Part shown: positions 8,204-18,165 of the stretch, in pieces
How positions within the stretch are numbered: position 1 is the first letter of the stretch
Layout of the letters: every line of letters begins with the position of its first letter
Source of the DNA: an uncultured Hyphomicrobiales bacterium
GTDB taxonomy: Bacteria; Pseudomonadota; Alphaproteobacteria; Rhizobiales; Devosiaceae
Assembly: GCA_903842455.1 (NCBI GenBank)
Contig: CAIMLX010000105.1
Coordinates: forward strand, 1 to 64,000
Length of the DNA: 64,000 bases
Direction: 5' to 3'
The notes under the pieces: model-generated
Seen by the model: the letters and a program-made list of their open reading frames with translations, nothing else
The model's database searches: none
What the model was told of the DNA's origin: nothing
Made by a program: the position numbers and the translations under genes

Positions 8204-8347
8204 TGCTTTCCCCCGGTCAATTTCCAACGGCATTGCTGCCGCCTAGCGGTTCACGGATAGGTCAGGGACGCGGACGCCGCTGACTTCAGATGTGTCACCC
8301 ACTATATAGGTGCAGAACGAGCGCTCTCAAGAAACAGTTTCGCTACG

Positions 8348-8791
8348 ATGGTTGAACTCAGCGATCTATATTCTGAACGGATTTTGGAGATCGCGGGCAA
8401 CCAGCCGAGGCCCGGCCGGCTGGTCCCCGCAGACGCAAGCGCGCGTCGCGTCAGCCGAGTCTGCGGGTCGCTGATCGAGGTCGACGTGCGCGTTGAGGAT
8501 GGCATCATCACGGCCTATGGCCACGACGTGCAGGCCTGCGCTCTCGGCCAGACCTCGGCCGCCATCGTTGCCGCCCATGTCACCGGCGTTTCAACTTCCG
8601 AGTTCCGGCGGGTGCGCGCAGAAATGACCGCCATGCTGAAGGCCGATGGTCCGCCGCCGGCCGGGGAGCGCTGGGTCGATCTGAAATACCTCGAGCCCGT
8701 ACGCGACTACCGCCCGCGCCATGCCTCGACCCTGCTGGTTTTCGACGCGGTGTGCGATGCCCTCGACCAACTGGACGCACGGCCCGCGTGA
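8348..8791 (+). CDS. NifU-like iron-sulfur scaffold, third ligand cysteine replaced
   Basis: A 147-residue protein with the NifU N-terminal/IscU fold. Cys39 (RVCGSLIEV) and Cys64 (ACALGQTSAAI) match the first two cluster ligands. The usual His-Cys-Ser motif near the C-terminus reads His-Ala-Ser (RHASTLL, His125), so the third cysteine is missing; a later Cys136 is not at the canonical position. This variant is familiar in alphaproteobacterial proteins annotated as Fe-S assembly scaffolds, yet its chemistry is unclear. Its TGA shares one base with the ATG of yidD, so the two are coupled. No other isc or suf gene is nearby. Confidence 0.85.
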   Translation: MVELSDLYSERILEIAGNQPRPGRLVPADASARRVSRVCGSLIEVDVRVEDGIITAYGHDVQACALGQTSAAIVAAHVTGVSTSEFRRVRAEMTAMLKADGPPPAGERWVDLKYLEPVRDYRPRHASTLLVFDAVCDALDQLDARPA

Positions 8792-9090
8792 TGCAACGGT
8801 TCTGGTACTATGTCGACCTGCCGGTAAAATCGACCGCCTGGGTGCTGATCCAGGGCTACCGCTACTCGCTCAGCATGTTTGTCGGCCGCAACTGCCGCCA
8901 CGCGCCGACCTGTTCGGAGTTCACTCGCGATGCGATCTGGCGCTTCGGGTTCTGGCCGGGTGGATGGATGGGACTGGCTCGCATTACAAGGTGTCGTCCG
9001 GGTGGCACCCACGGCCACGACCCGGTCCCCGAATCGCTGCCGGGGGAAGGGCGCTGGTACGTGCCCTGGCACTATGGCCGCTGGCGTTGA
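8791..9090 (+). CDS. yidD: Membrane protein insertion efficiency factor YidD
   Basis: A 99-residue peripheral membrane protein thought to help YidC insert inner-membrane proteins. The family core is visible: an N-terminal amphipathic helix (WVLIQGYRYSLSMF), the cysteine motif CRHAPTCSEFTRDAI, and C-terminal HGHDPVP. In most bacteria yidD sits with rnpA and yidC; here it follows a NifU-like gene with a one-base overlap (TGATG), an arrangement seen in Hyphomicrobiales. Start is fixed by that overlap. Confidence 0.92.
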   Translation: MQRFWYYVDLPVKSTAWVLIQGYRYSLSMFVGRNCRHAPTCSEFTRDAIWRFGFWPGGWMGLARITRCRPGGTHGHDPVPESLPGEGRWYVPWHYGRWR

Positions 9091-9175
9091 ACGGGCGCTG
9101 GCCGGCCGCTTTCGAATCTGCAATGGCGTGCAGTTGCCACATCAGCGCCCCGGCCCCGCCAAAGTTGAGCCAGAA

Positions 9176-9191
9176 TTGACGGTTCATTAAC
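9176..9191. promoter_or_regulatory. Near-consensus CtrA-like site upstream of hup
   Basis: TTGA, seven bases (CGGTTCA), TTAAC: one mismatch from the CtrA consensus, 124 bp before the hup start. One-mismatch sites arise by chance more often, so this is tentative. Confidence 0.3.
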
Positions 9192-9315
9192 AGAATTGCG
9201 GGGGCGCATGGGCAAAAAAGCCCGGATTTCCTTGCGTTCGCCGCAGAATCGAAGAAGGTTCACGCCGTTTCGGTTCGCCAGCGAAGGCGGGCAAATCCCA
9301 CAGTGAGGAAACAGA

Positions 9316-9591
9316 ATGTCCAATAAGAATGATCTGATCGGCATGGTCGCCGAAAAGGCTGATCTCACCAAGGCTCAGGCCGGTGAGGCGGTCGATGCCG
9401 TGTTCGATGCGATCACCGCGTCGCTGAAGAAGGGTGAAGAAGTGCGCCTCGTCGGTTTCGGCACTTTCGCCGTGTCCCAGCGCAAGGCTTCGGTCGGCCG
9501 CAATCCTGCGACTGGCGCCGAGATCCAGATTCCGGCCTCCAACCAGGCCAAGTTCAAGCCCGGCAAGGGCCTCAAGGACGCGATCAACTGA
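9316..9591 (+). CDS. hup: DNA-binding protein HU
   Basis: A 91-residue nucleoid-associated protein that bends DNA as a dimer. The N-terminal helical dimerisation part (1-40) is followed by the beta arms with the DNA-intercalating GRNPATG motif (61-67) and the FKPGKGLKDAIN tail. A GAGGAAACAG ribosome-binding site precedes the ATG. Position immediately before tRNA-Val, tRNA-Asp and nuoA is the usual Hyphomicrobiales order, although lon, often just upstream, is absent here. An intrinsic terminator follows at 9634-9668. Confidence 0.97.
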   Translation: MSNKNDLIGMVAEKADLTKAQAGEAVDAVFDAITASLKKGEEVRLVGFGTFAVSQRKASVGRNPATGAEIQIPASNQAKFKPGKGLKDAIN

Positions 9592-9633
9592 GATCGCCGT
9601 CTCGCCTTCGCGGAAGGTAGCCGGACTTACGCG

Positions 9634-9668
9634 TGGCCCCGGGCTCAAGAGCCGGGGCCATAGCTTTT
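9634..9668 (+). terminator. Intrinsic terminator after hup
   Basis: Inverted repeat TGGCCCCGGGCTC (9634-9646), a two-base loop, GAGCCGGGGCCA (9649-9660), with one bulged base, then TAGCTTTT. It lies 43 bases after the hup stop. Confidence 0.8.
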
Positions 9669-9745
9669 CCGGCGTCCGCGACGACAGGGCTGGGGCCGGT
9701 TGACGCCGACCTCGCAAGGCCCTACTTAGGCGCCGCATTGGCCCC

Positions 9746-9821
9746 GGGCGGTTAGCTCAGTTGGTAGAGCATCTCGTTTACACCGAGAGGGTCGGCGGTT
9801 CGAGACCGTCACCGCCCACCA
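9746..9821 (+). tRNA. tRNA-Val(TAC)
   Basis: A full cloverleaf: acceptor GGGCGGT pairs with ACCGCCC (9811-9817), D arm GCTC...GAGC, anticodon stem TCTCG/CGAGA around loop TTTACAC giving anticodon TAC, T arm with GGTTCGA, and encoded CCA at 9819-9821. Confidence 0.97.
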
Positions 9822-10120
9822 GCCTTCGCGCTGCGGGCTACGCGTGGCGCCGCCACGCAGGGCCTGCAGGGGCGAAGCGTGCCCGGCATAGCCCGAAGGG
9901 CGACGACCTCAAGTCCCATTCCGGTAGGGCGTTCGTGAAAAAGCGCCTGCTTGGGCCTGCAGACACCGGACCTTCGTGGCCGGTCTCTTGGTGCTTCTCG
10001 CCCATCACTTCCGCAGTTTCCCACAACGCTTGGAACGGCCCCGATTTTGTCGCTTGACACCTTCGGGAGGCGCCTCTAAACGGACGCCACGTTGCAGCGA
10101 ACGACTGGTTCGCAGCTGCT
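9822..10120. other. Spacer between tRNA-Val and tRNA-Asp
   Basis: About 300 bp with no credible gene, RNA motif or repeat that I can see. It is long for a spacer between neighbouring tRNA genes, so the two tRNAs are probably transcribed separately or the spacer is processed. Confidence 0.5.
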
Positions 10121-10197
<77 letters not shown>

Positions 10198-10293
10198 CCC
10201 TTTCTCACATTGTTGATGAATGCGGTTGGCGTCAGCGAGTGCGCCAGGCATGCGCCCGGCTTCTCTGAGTTCCAGGATTCGATCAGCTACAGA

Positions 10294-11034
10294 CTACATC
10301 AGGTTCATTGGCTCGGTGCCGGCAGGCACAGTCGATGGTGCCGATGCTTCCACCGGTTGCGGCATGGTATCCGACAGGTAGTCCGTCCGCATCCATCCGG
10401 TGGAACCGTCCTGCATCAGGAAGCCGATCCACTCGTCCGAGCGCTGGCGGGGGGCGACGGCAAATCCCTGCGCCACCCGCTGCAGAACGGGCCCGGCGGT
10501 GGACGGTACCGCTCGTACGTTGAGCATGTCGGCGACCACATAGAGCGTCTTCACTTCCGAAAGCGGTACGGCCTCCACCGGCCGGGCAATCAGCGGCCGT
10601 GCGGGCATGGGTATCGGCGGCTCCCCGGCCACCGCGGCAGGGCCGTCGCCTGAGATGCTGGCCACGGCGACGTCGGCAAGTTCCGCCAGCTCGTCCGAAA
10701 CCGCGTCCTCGAACGCCGAGATCTGTGGGATAGCGTCGGCCGGAATCACTACGACGCCGTCAACGTTCCGCGGTGCCGCGATTGTCCGCGGCTCTTCCGC
10801 GCTGGCAGTCATGAGATCCTCAGGGAACGGAAACTCGGGAATCGTCGCCGGCAACAGGGCCGGGGCCGCCGGTGTCGCTGTGCTGGGTACCGGCTCTGCG
10901 GTAACGATCCGGGCAGCAGGCAGCGGCGCCGGTACTTCGTCGGGCAGCTCAATTCGGGCCAGTGCAAAAAATCCCCAAGCCGACAGTCCGGTGATGAGTC
11001 CCCACACTGCCAATTGCGCTTTGGTTGCGGCCAT
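10294..11034 (-). CDS. Membrane-anchored SH3b domain protein
   Basis: A 246-residue protein with one N-terminal membrane helix (about 8-27, LAVWGLITGLSAWGFFALA), a long Pro/Ala/Val-rich low-complexity linker (about 30-165), and a C-terminal bacterial SH3 domain (about 168-228: LYVVADMLNVRAVPSTAG ... STGWMRTDYL). SH3b domains usually bind cell-wall peptides, so a periplasmic envelope role is likely; the exact function is unknown. It stands alone on the minus strand between the tRNA genes and the outer-membrane protein genes. Confidence 0.8.
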   Translation of the reverse strand: MAATKAQLAVWGLITGLSAWGFFALARIELPDEVPAPLPAARIVTAEPVPSTATPAAPALLPATIPEFPFPEDLMTASAEEPRTIAAPRNVDGVVVIPADAIPQISAFEDAVSDELAELADVAVASISGDGPAAVAGEPPIPMPARPLIARPVEAVPLSEVKTLYVVADMLNVRAVPSTAGPVLQRVAQGFAVAPRQRSDEWIGFLMQDGSTGWMRTDYLSDTMPQPVEASAPSTVPAGTEPMNLM

Positions 11035-11362
11035 TTAAGTCCTCGTTGCACAAATCATGACGAGGTCGAATCGGTAAGTCGAGAGCCAGGCGCTGCCGCA
11101 ACCCTCCAACTCCACCCGTTCGGCCACTTTGCGTCAGGGTGTGACTTCCATGCTGCGATGGCAGCGCCATTTTCATGGCGCTCACAAGACAAGTCACACG
11201 CGGGAACATGTATCGGCATTCGCTTAGCCGGTTCCGGACCCGCGAATCGGTTGCGAGCTTCGTCCGCTTTCGCCCTTGATCGGCTGGCGATCCGTTCCGA
11301 TCTTCGGGACTGCAACGGGGCGGAGCGCCCGCGCGTTATGATGGTCATTTGGGAGCATCACT
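11035..11362. other. Divergent intergenic region without visible genes
   Basis: About 330 bp between the SH3b gene (minus) and the outer-membrane protein gene (plus). It should hold both promoters, but I cannot place -35/-10 elements with confidence and see no repeat or RNA gene. Confidence 0.45.
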
Positions 11363-11890
11363 ATGCTGAGGATGACGATAGCTTCGCTGGCGCTGATGGC
11401 ACTTTCGTTTGCCGCAGAAGCTGCAGAGCCGATAACCGTGCCGCTGGATTCGACGGGCAGCAGCGTCCCGCTCAGCGAAGGCGCGATGGACTGGAGCGGC
11501 TTTTACGCCGGCGTCTATGGCGCAATCGGGCAGGGGGAGTCGAGGCAGGCGGGGCTGGGCCTTGCCGCGGGCGTCAATGCGCAGATCGGTTTCGTGCTTG
11601 TTGGCGCCGAGGTGAGCCTGCAGGGCATGACAGACGAGGCGGTGGACACCGCCTACGGAGCCGTCGTCGGCCGCGCCGGCCTTCTGCTTGACGATGACAT
11701 CCTGCTCTACGCCGCTGCCGGTTATGGCTGGGATCTGGCGGGAGGGGAGGCTGGACTGCTGGCCGGAGGCGGTCTCGAGTTCGCGGTGAACGATCAGCTC
11801 TCGCTCAACGCGCAGTATCTGCGTGGCTTCGATCAGGACGGCGAAGCCACTCGCGACCAGCTGACCCTCGGCGCCCGCTTCCATTTCTGA
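11363..11890 (+). CDS. Outer-membrane beta-barrel protein
   Basis: A 175-residue protein with a signal peptide (MLRMTIASLALMALSFAAEA, cleaved near Ala-Glu) and a small barrel typical of the Omp25/Omp31-like family of Hyphomicrobiales: the first strand opens with DWSGFYAGVYG and the last ends TLGARFHF with a terminal Phe, the BAM recognition signal. A GGGAG ribosome-binding site lies before the ATG. A second barrel gene follows about 200 bp later on the same strand and shares the DW-GxYAG opening and the Phe terminus, suggesting duplication and divergence. Confidence 0.85.
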   Translation: MLRMTIASLALMALSFAAEAAEPITVPLDSTGSSVPLSEGAMDWSGFYAGVYGAIGQGESRQAGLGLAAGVNAQIGFVLVGAEVSLQGMTDEAVDTAYGAVVGRAGLLLDDDILLYAAAGYGWDLAGGEAGLLAGGGLEFAVNDQLSLNAQYLRGFDQDGEATRDQLTLGARFHF

Positions 11891-12094
11891 GAGCGAGTCG
11901 CTGCTAGACCTCCCGAAAAGCGTTTCGCCGTACTATGGCCGGAGCCTCGCCATGTTGCCGCCACATCGTGTGTCGGTTCCGCAACAGCGACCCCCATTCG
12001 TCCCCACACCGGAACCTACGAGGGTCGACTTCGCTTGCTCCACCGGTCCACGCGGCCTACCTCACCGCTGTCTACTCTGACTAAGGAACTGTAC

Positions 12095-12610
12095 ATGCGC
12101 ACTCTCAAGCTCGCCCTCCTGGCCACCGTCGCGGTCGCCGGCGTTTCCTCGGCAGCTTCGGCGGCCGACCTGCTCATCGACACCGGCCCGGCGCCGATCG
12201 TCGTCGACAACTACGCGGCAGTCGATTGGAACGGCCCTTACGCTGGTCTGTTCATTTCCGGCCAGACCGATTCGATCTACGGCCTCGGTGCCAACCTCGG
12301 CGTGAACGCCATGGTCAGCGATAACCTGCTGGCCGGCGTCGAAGGCTCGGTCCAGTGGCTGCACGACGACTCCTGGCAGGGTCAGGTGAACGGCAAGCTC
12401 GGCTTCGCCGTCGAGAACTTTGCCCTCTATGGCCTCGCCGGTATCGGCGCGAACTCCGAGACCGAGGCCTACGTGCCCGTCGGCGTCGGCGCCGAGGTCA
12501 AGCTGACCGAGGACTTCTCGCTGAAGGCCGAATACCAGTACCAGTGGGACTTCGACGACGCCGGCGAAGATGCCCACGTCGCCAAGATCGGCTTCAACTG
12601 GCACTTCTGA
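12095..12610 (+). CDS. Outer-membrane beta-barrel protein
   Basis: A 171-residue barrel precursor. Signal peptide MRTLKLALLATVAVAGVSS ending at Ala-Ser-Ala; mature part begins ADLLIDTG and contains DWNGPYAGLFISG, then alternating barrel strands, ending KIGFNWHF with the terminal Phe typical of outer-membrane proteins. The ATG at 12095 is preceded by AAGGAAC. It resembles the gene before it (11363-11890) in layout. A strong intrinsic terminator follows at 12634-12660, separating it from the nuo operon. Confidence 0.86.
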   Translation: MRTLKLALLATVAVAGVSSAASAADLLIDTGPAPIVVDNYAAVDWNGPYAGLFISGQTDSIYGLGANLGVNAMVSDNLLAGVEGSVQWLHDDSWQGQVNGKLGFAVENFALYGLAGIGANSETEAYVPVGVGAEVKLTEDFSLKAEYQYQWDFDDAGEDAHVAKIGFNWHF

Positions 12611-12633
12611 CAGTCGCTCCGACTGAAATTGGG

Positions 12634-12660
12634 AAGGCTCCGCTCGCGCGGAGCCTTCTT
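12634..12660 (+). terminator. Intrinsic terminator before nuoA
   Basis: A perfect 10-bp stem AAGGCTCCGC (12634-12643), loop TCGC, GCGGAGCCTT (12648-12657), then a T-rich run. It closes the outer-membrane protein unit and insulates the nuo promoter region (12661-12852). Confidence 0.85.
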
Positions 12661-12852
12661 CGTCTCGAGCAGCCATGACGCGCGTGCATGGCTATAACTT
12701 GAATGCATAAATCAGATTTTGTTTTCCTTGAAACGACGGGTGCCGTGGGATAAGCCCGGGACACACTGCTTGTGTCGCTTTTGGGTCCCAAAATTGCCCC
12801 ATCGGCCGCATGGCGCCGGCGCCTCCTGCTGGCCAGACCCGTAGGCAAAACA

Positions 12853-13218
12853 ATGAACGAGTTGCTCAGCAACTACCTGCCGATCGTCATCTTCGTCGGC
12901 CTTTCTGCCGTTATCGGCCTGGCCCTCATGGTCGCTCCTTTCCTCGTCGCCTACAAGAATCCCGATCCCGAGAAGGTGTCGGCTTACGAGTGCGGCTTCG
13001 ATGCTTTCGACGACGCTCGCATGAAGTTTGATGCCCGGTTCTATCTGGTCGCCATCCTGTTCATCATCTTCGATCTCGAAGTGGCGTTCCTCTTTCCGTG
13101 GGCACTGGCCTTCAAGGATGTCGGCTGGTTCGGCTTCTGGTCGATGATGATCTTCCTGGGCGTGCTGACCGTCGGCTTCATCTACGAATGGAAGAAAGGC
13201 GCCCTCGAATGGGATTGA
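12853..13218 (+). CDS. nuoA: NADH-quinone oxidoreductase subunit A
   Basis: First gene of the complex I operon; a 121-residue membrane-arm subunit with three helices (about 8-32, 62-85, 90-112). The loop between helices 1 and 2 carries the conserved [12 protein letters not shown] segment next to the quinone cavity. The ATG at 12853 ([10 protein letters not shown]) is the usual family start; the frame is open further upstream. It overlaps nuoB by ten bases. Confidence 0.96.
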   Translation: MNELLSNYLPIVIFVGLSAVIGLALMVAPFLVAYKNPDPEKVSAYECGFDAFDDARMKFDARFYLVAILFIIFDLEVAFLFPWALAFKDVGWFGFWSMMIFLGVLTVGFIYEWKKGALEWD

Positions 13219-13790
13219 CCGCTGATGGGGGCACCCTGATCGCTCCAGCGCCCCGGGGCGTCCTCGACCCTGCGACCGGCAGGCCGATCGGCGCCAACGA
13301 TCCGTTTTTCACCGAGATCAACAACGAGCTGGCCGACAAGGGCTTCCTCGTGACCTCGACGGACGAGCTCATCAACTGGGCCCGCACCGGCTCGCTGATG
13401 TGGATGACATTTGGTCTCGCCTGCTGCGCCGTCGAGATGATCCAGATGTCGATGCCGCGCTACGACGTCGAACGCTTCGGCCTCGCTCCGCGCGCTTCGC
13501 CGCGGCAGTCGGACGTCATGATCGTCGCCGGCACGCTGACCAACAAGATGGCGCCGGCGCTCCGCAAGGTCTACGACCAGATGCCCGAGCCGCGCTACGT
13601 GGTGTCGATGGGCAGTTGCGCCAATGGCGGCGGCTACTACCACTACTCGTATTCCGTGGTGCGCGGCTGCGACCGGGTTGTTCCGGTCGATGTCTACGTT
13701 CCCGGCTGTCCGCCGACGGCCGAGGCACTGCTCTACGGCCTGCTCATGCTGCAGAAGAAAATTCGCCGCACCGGCACGATTGAACGCTAG
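13209..13790 (+). CDS. nuoB: NADH-quinone oxidoreductase subunit B
   Basis: Peripheral-arm subunit (193 residues, PSST homologue) that holds the terminal [4Fe-4S] cluster N2, which passes electrons to quinone. The cluster ligands are visible: tandem Cys72-Cys73 in GLACCAVEM, Cys137 in GSCANGGG and Cys167 in GCPPTAEAL. The start codon lies inside the end of nuoA (ten-base overlap), which sets the start. Confidence 0.97.
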   Translation: MGLTADGGTLIAPAPRGVLDPATGRPIGANDPFFTEINNELADKGFLVTSTDELINWARTGSLMWMTFGLACCAVEMIQMSMPRYDVERFGLAPRASPRQSDVMIVAGTLTNKMAPALRKVYDQMPEPRYVVSMGSCANGGGYYHYSYSVVRGCDRVVPVDVYVPGCPPTAEALLYGLLMLQKKIRRTGTIER

Positions 13791-13803
13791 GACGACCCGG
13801 CAA

Positions 13804-14415
13804 ATGGCAGACGCTGCCGATACATCACCGCTCGCGGCGCTCGCTGAACGCGCGCGCAATCAGCTGGGCGAAGCTATTGTCGACCACGGGTTCGCCTATG
13901 GAGAGCTGACCATCGTTGCGGCGCGCAGCGCTATCGTCGACGTGATCACTTTCCTGCACGACCACGAGGGCTTCATTTCGATCGTCGACATTGCGGGCGT
14001 CGATTACCCCGAGCGCGAAGAGCGCTTCGAGGTTGTCTATCACCTGCTGAGCCCCAGGCAGAATCTGCGGGTCCGCGTGAAGCTGTCGACCGACGAGAAC
14101 GAGCCGGTCCAGTCGCTGACCGGCCTGTTCCCTGGCGCCGTCTGGTACGAACGCGAAGCTTACGACCTCTACGGCATCCTGTTCTCGGGCAACCCGGACC
14201 TGCGCCGGATCCTCACCGACTATGGTTTCGACGGCTATCCGCTGCGCAAGGATTTCCCGACGACCGGCTACGTCGAAGTCCGATATGACGAGGAGCGCAA
14301 GCGCGTCGTCTACGAGCCGGTGAAACTCGCCCAGGAGTTCCGCCAGTTCGACTACCTGAGCCCGTGGGAAGGCACCGACTACGTGCTGCCCGGCGACGAG
14401 AAGGCCAAGCCATGA
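13804..14415 (+). CDS. nuoC: NADH-quinone oxidoreductase subunit C
   Basis: The 30-kDa subunit homologue (203 residues) of the peripheral arm. The family signature is present as [20 protein letters not shown] (about 121-140) followed by GYPLRKDFP. NuoC is separate from NuoD, unlike the fused NuoCD of enterobacteria. Its last four bases overlap the nuoD start (ATGA). Confidence 0.97.
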   Translation: MADAADTSPLAALAERARNQLGEAIVDHGFAYGELTIVAARSAIVDVITFLHDHEGFISIVDIAGVDYPEREERFEVVYHLLSPRQNLRVRVKLSTDENEPVQSLTGLFPGAVWYEREAYDLYGILFSGNPDLRRILTDYGFDGYPLRKDFPTTGYVEVRYDEERKRVVYEPVKLAQEFRQFDYLSPWEGTDYVLPGDEKAKP

Positions 14416-15605
14416 GCGTCGAAGCCGACGTCAGAAATTTCACAATCAATTTTGGCCCGCAGCATCCGGCGGCGCACGGCGTGCTTCGCCTCGTGCTCGA
14501 GCTCGATGGTGAAGTCGTCGAACGCGTCGATCCGCATATCGGCCTGCTGCACCGCGGCACCGAAAAGCTGATCGAGACCAAGACCTACCTGCAGGCTGTG
14601 CCCTACTTCGATCGCCTCGATTACGTGGCGCCGATGAATCAGGAGCACGCCTTCTGCCTCGCGGTAGAAAAGCTGCTCGGCATCACCGTGCCGTTCCGTG
14701 GCCAACTGATTCGCGTGTTGTTCTGCGAGATTGGTCGGCTGCTCAGCCACATTCTCAACACCACCACGCAGGCGCTCGACGTCGGCGCGCTCACCCCGCC
14801 GCTCTGGGGCTTCGACGAGCGCGAAAAGCTGATGATCTTTTACGAGCGCGCTTCGGGCAGCCGGATGCATGCGGCCTATTTCCGTCCCGGCGGCGTGCAC
14901 CAGGATATCCCGCAGGCTCTGGTCGATGATATCGGCGCCTTCTGCGACCCGTTCCTCAAGGTCTGCGACGACCTCGAGAGCCTGATGACCGGCAACCGCA
15001 TCTACATGCAGCGCAACGCCGACATTGGCGTCGTGTCGCTCGAGGACGCATGGAAGTGGGGCTTCTCGGGCGTCATGATCCGCGGCTCGGGTGCTGCCTG
15101 GGACCTCCGCAAGGCGCAGCCCTACGAATGCTACGATCAGCTCGAGTTCGATATCCCGATCGGCAAGAACGGCGACTGCTACGATCGCTACCTCGTTCGC
15201 ATGGACGAAATGCGCCAGTCGATCCGCATCATGAAGCAGGTCGTCGAACTGCTGAGCTCGCCCGCCGGGCAGGGACCCGTGTCGTCCACCGACGGCAAGG
15301 TTGTGCCCCCGCATCGCGGTGAGATGAAGCAGTCGATGGAAGCGCTGATCCATCACTTCAAGCTCTACACCGAGGGCTTCAAGGTGCCCGCGGGCGAGGT
15401 CTACGTTGCAGTCGAGGCGCCCAAGGGTGAGTTCGGCGTCTATCTGGTGTCCGATGGCACCAACAAGCCGTACCGCTGCAAGATCAAGGCCCCGGGCTTT
15501 GCGCACCTCAGCGCCATGGATTTCCTCTGTCGCGGACACATGCTGGCCGACGTTTCGGCCATCCTGGGTTCGCTTGATATCGTTTTCGGTGAGGTCGATC
15601 GGTAA
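14412..15605 (+). CDS. nuoD: NADH-quinone oxidoreductase subunit D
   Basis: The 49-kDa subunit homologue (397 residues), derived from the NiFe hydrogenase large subunit, which forms the quinone-binding pocket with NuoB. Conserved landmarks include [14 protein letters not shown] near the N-terminus (the quinone-site His loop), HRGTEKL, and the C-terminal end GEVDR. Start is fixed by the four-base overlap with nuoC; the TAA is directly followed by the nuoE ATG. Confidence 0.97.
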   Translation: MSVEADVRNFTINFGPQHPAAHGVLRLVLELDGEVVERVDPHIGLLHRGTEKLIETKTYLQAVPYFDRLDYVAPMNQEHAFCLAVEKLLGITVPFRGQLIRVLFCEIGRLLSHILNTTTQALDVGALTPPLWGFDEREKLMIFYERASGSRMHAAYFRPGGVHQDIPQALVDDIGAFCDPFLKVCDDLESLMTGNRIYMQRNADIGVVSLEDAWKWGFSGVMIRGSGAAWDLRKAQPYECYDQLEFDIPIGKNGDCYDRYLVRMDEMRQSIRIMKQVVELLSSPAGQGPVSSTDGKVVPPHRGEMKQSMEALIHHFKLYTEGFKVPAGEVYVAVEAPKGEFGVYLVSDGTNKPYRCKIKAPGFAHLSAMDFLCRGHMLADVSAILGSLDIVFGEVDR

Positions 15606-16846
15606 ATGTCTGTCCGCCGCCTAGCCGCAGAGAACGTCCAGCCTGCCACCTTCGCCTTCACCGCGGAGAACCAGGCATGGGCCGAAAAGAAGATGGCCGA
15701 GTATCCGCCGGGCCGCCAGCAATCGGCCGTGATTCCAGTGCTGTTCCGCGCGCAGGAGCAGGATGGCTGGGTCACCCGTGCCAGCATCGAGTATGTCGCT
15801 CGGCTGCTAAGCATGCCCTACATCCGGGTGCTCGAAGTCGCGACCTTCTATACCCAGTTCCAGCTGAAGCCGGTCGGCACGTTGGCGCATGTGCAGGTCT
15901 GCGGCACGACGCCATGCATGCTGCGCGGTGCCGAAGACCTGCGGCACGTCTGCGAGCGTCGCATCAACCACAGCCCGTTCGAGACCAATGCCGATGGCAC
16001 TCTGAGCTGGGAAGAAGTCGAGTGCGCCGGCGCCTGCGTCAATGCCCCGATGGTCACCATCGGTTCCGACACCTATGAAGACCTGACGCCAGAACGCCTC
16101 GACGCCATCATCGACCGGTTCGCCGCCGGCAAGGGCCACGAAGTGAAGCCCGGCCCGCAAGGCGTTGACCGCTTGAACGCCGCGGCCGAAGGCGGGGCGA
16201 CCACGTTGCTCGAAGAGCCGACGACCGCGCGCACCTACAAGCCGTTCCCGCCGCCTCCGCCTCCGCCCGATGCGGCTCCGACCGCTGCTCCCGCCCCGGC
16301 GGCTGCTCCGAAGCCCGCTGAACCGGCCAAGGCCCAGGAGCCGACCACCCCCGGTCGCAAGAACGAGATTCCCGAGGAGTCTGCTCCCGGCCTGAAGGGG
16401 CCTCCCGGCTCCCCCAAGGTGTCCGAGGCCAAGGCCGATGCGGCACGGACCGAAGCCAGCGCCGCTGCGCACGCCGACGGCGAGCCGAACAAGGCCATGC
16501 GGGAGGACGCCACCGGCGCCGAGTCGCCAGCCGGCAAGATGGATGGCGGTGCAGCGACCGGCGGCAAGAAGACGCCGAAACAGCTGTTCGATGCCCAGGC
16601 GGGCGCGCGTGATGACCTGAAGCTCATCGCTGGCGTTGGCCCAGTGCTCGAGCGCAACATGAACGCTGTTGGCATCACCACCTGGGCGCAGGTTGCAAAG
16701 CTGACTCCCGAGCAGATTGCCGCCGTCGAAGGCGAACTCGGCTTCAAGGGCCGTGTTGCCCGAGACAGGTGGTTGGAACAGGCTGACGCCCTCGCTACCG
16801 GCGGCGTCGCCGAATATATCAAGCGCTTCGGCAAGGATCCCCGCTG

Positions 16847-16847
<1 letters not shown>
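15606..16847 (+). CDS. nuoE: NADH-quinone oxidoreductase subunit E with long C-terminal extension
   Basis: The 24-kDa subunit homologue with the [2Fe-2S] cluster N1a in a thioredoxin-like fold (about 15-185). Ligands lie in CGTTPCM (about 98-103) and ECAGAC (about 138-143). At 413 residues it is much longer than the 160-240 usual elsewhere. After residue 200 comes a Pro/Ala-rich linker with a run of seven prolines, then an acidic/Ala-rich stretch, and finally (about 335-395) a compact helix-hairpin-helix-like domain beginning [18 protein letters not shown]. Such tails occur in other Hyphomicrobiales NuoE proteins, role unknown. It abuts nuoD with no spacing and shares one base with nuoF. Confidence 0.95.
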
Positions 16848-18160
<1,313 letters not shown>

Positions 18161-18165
18161 GGCAA

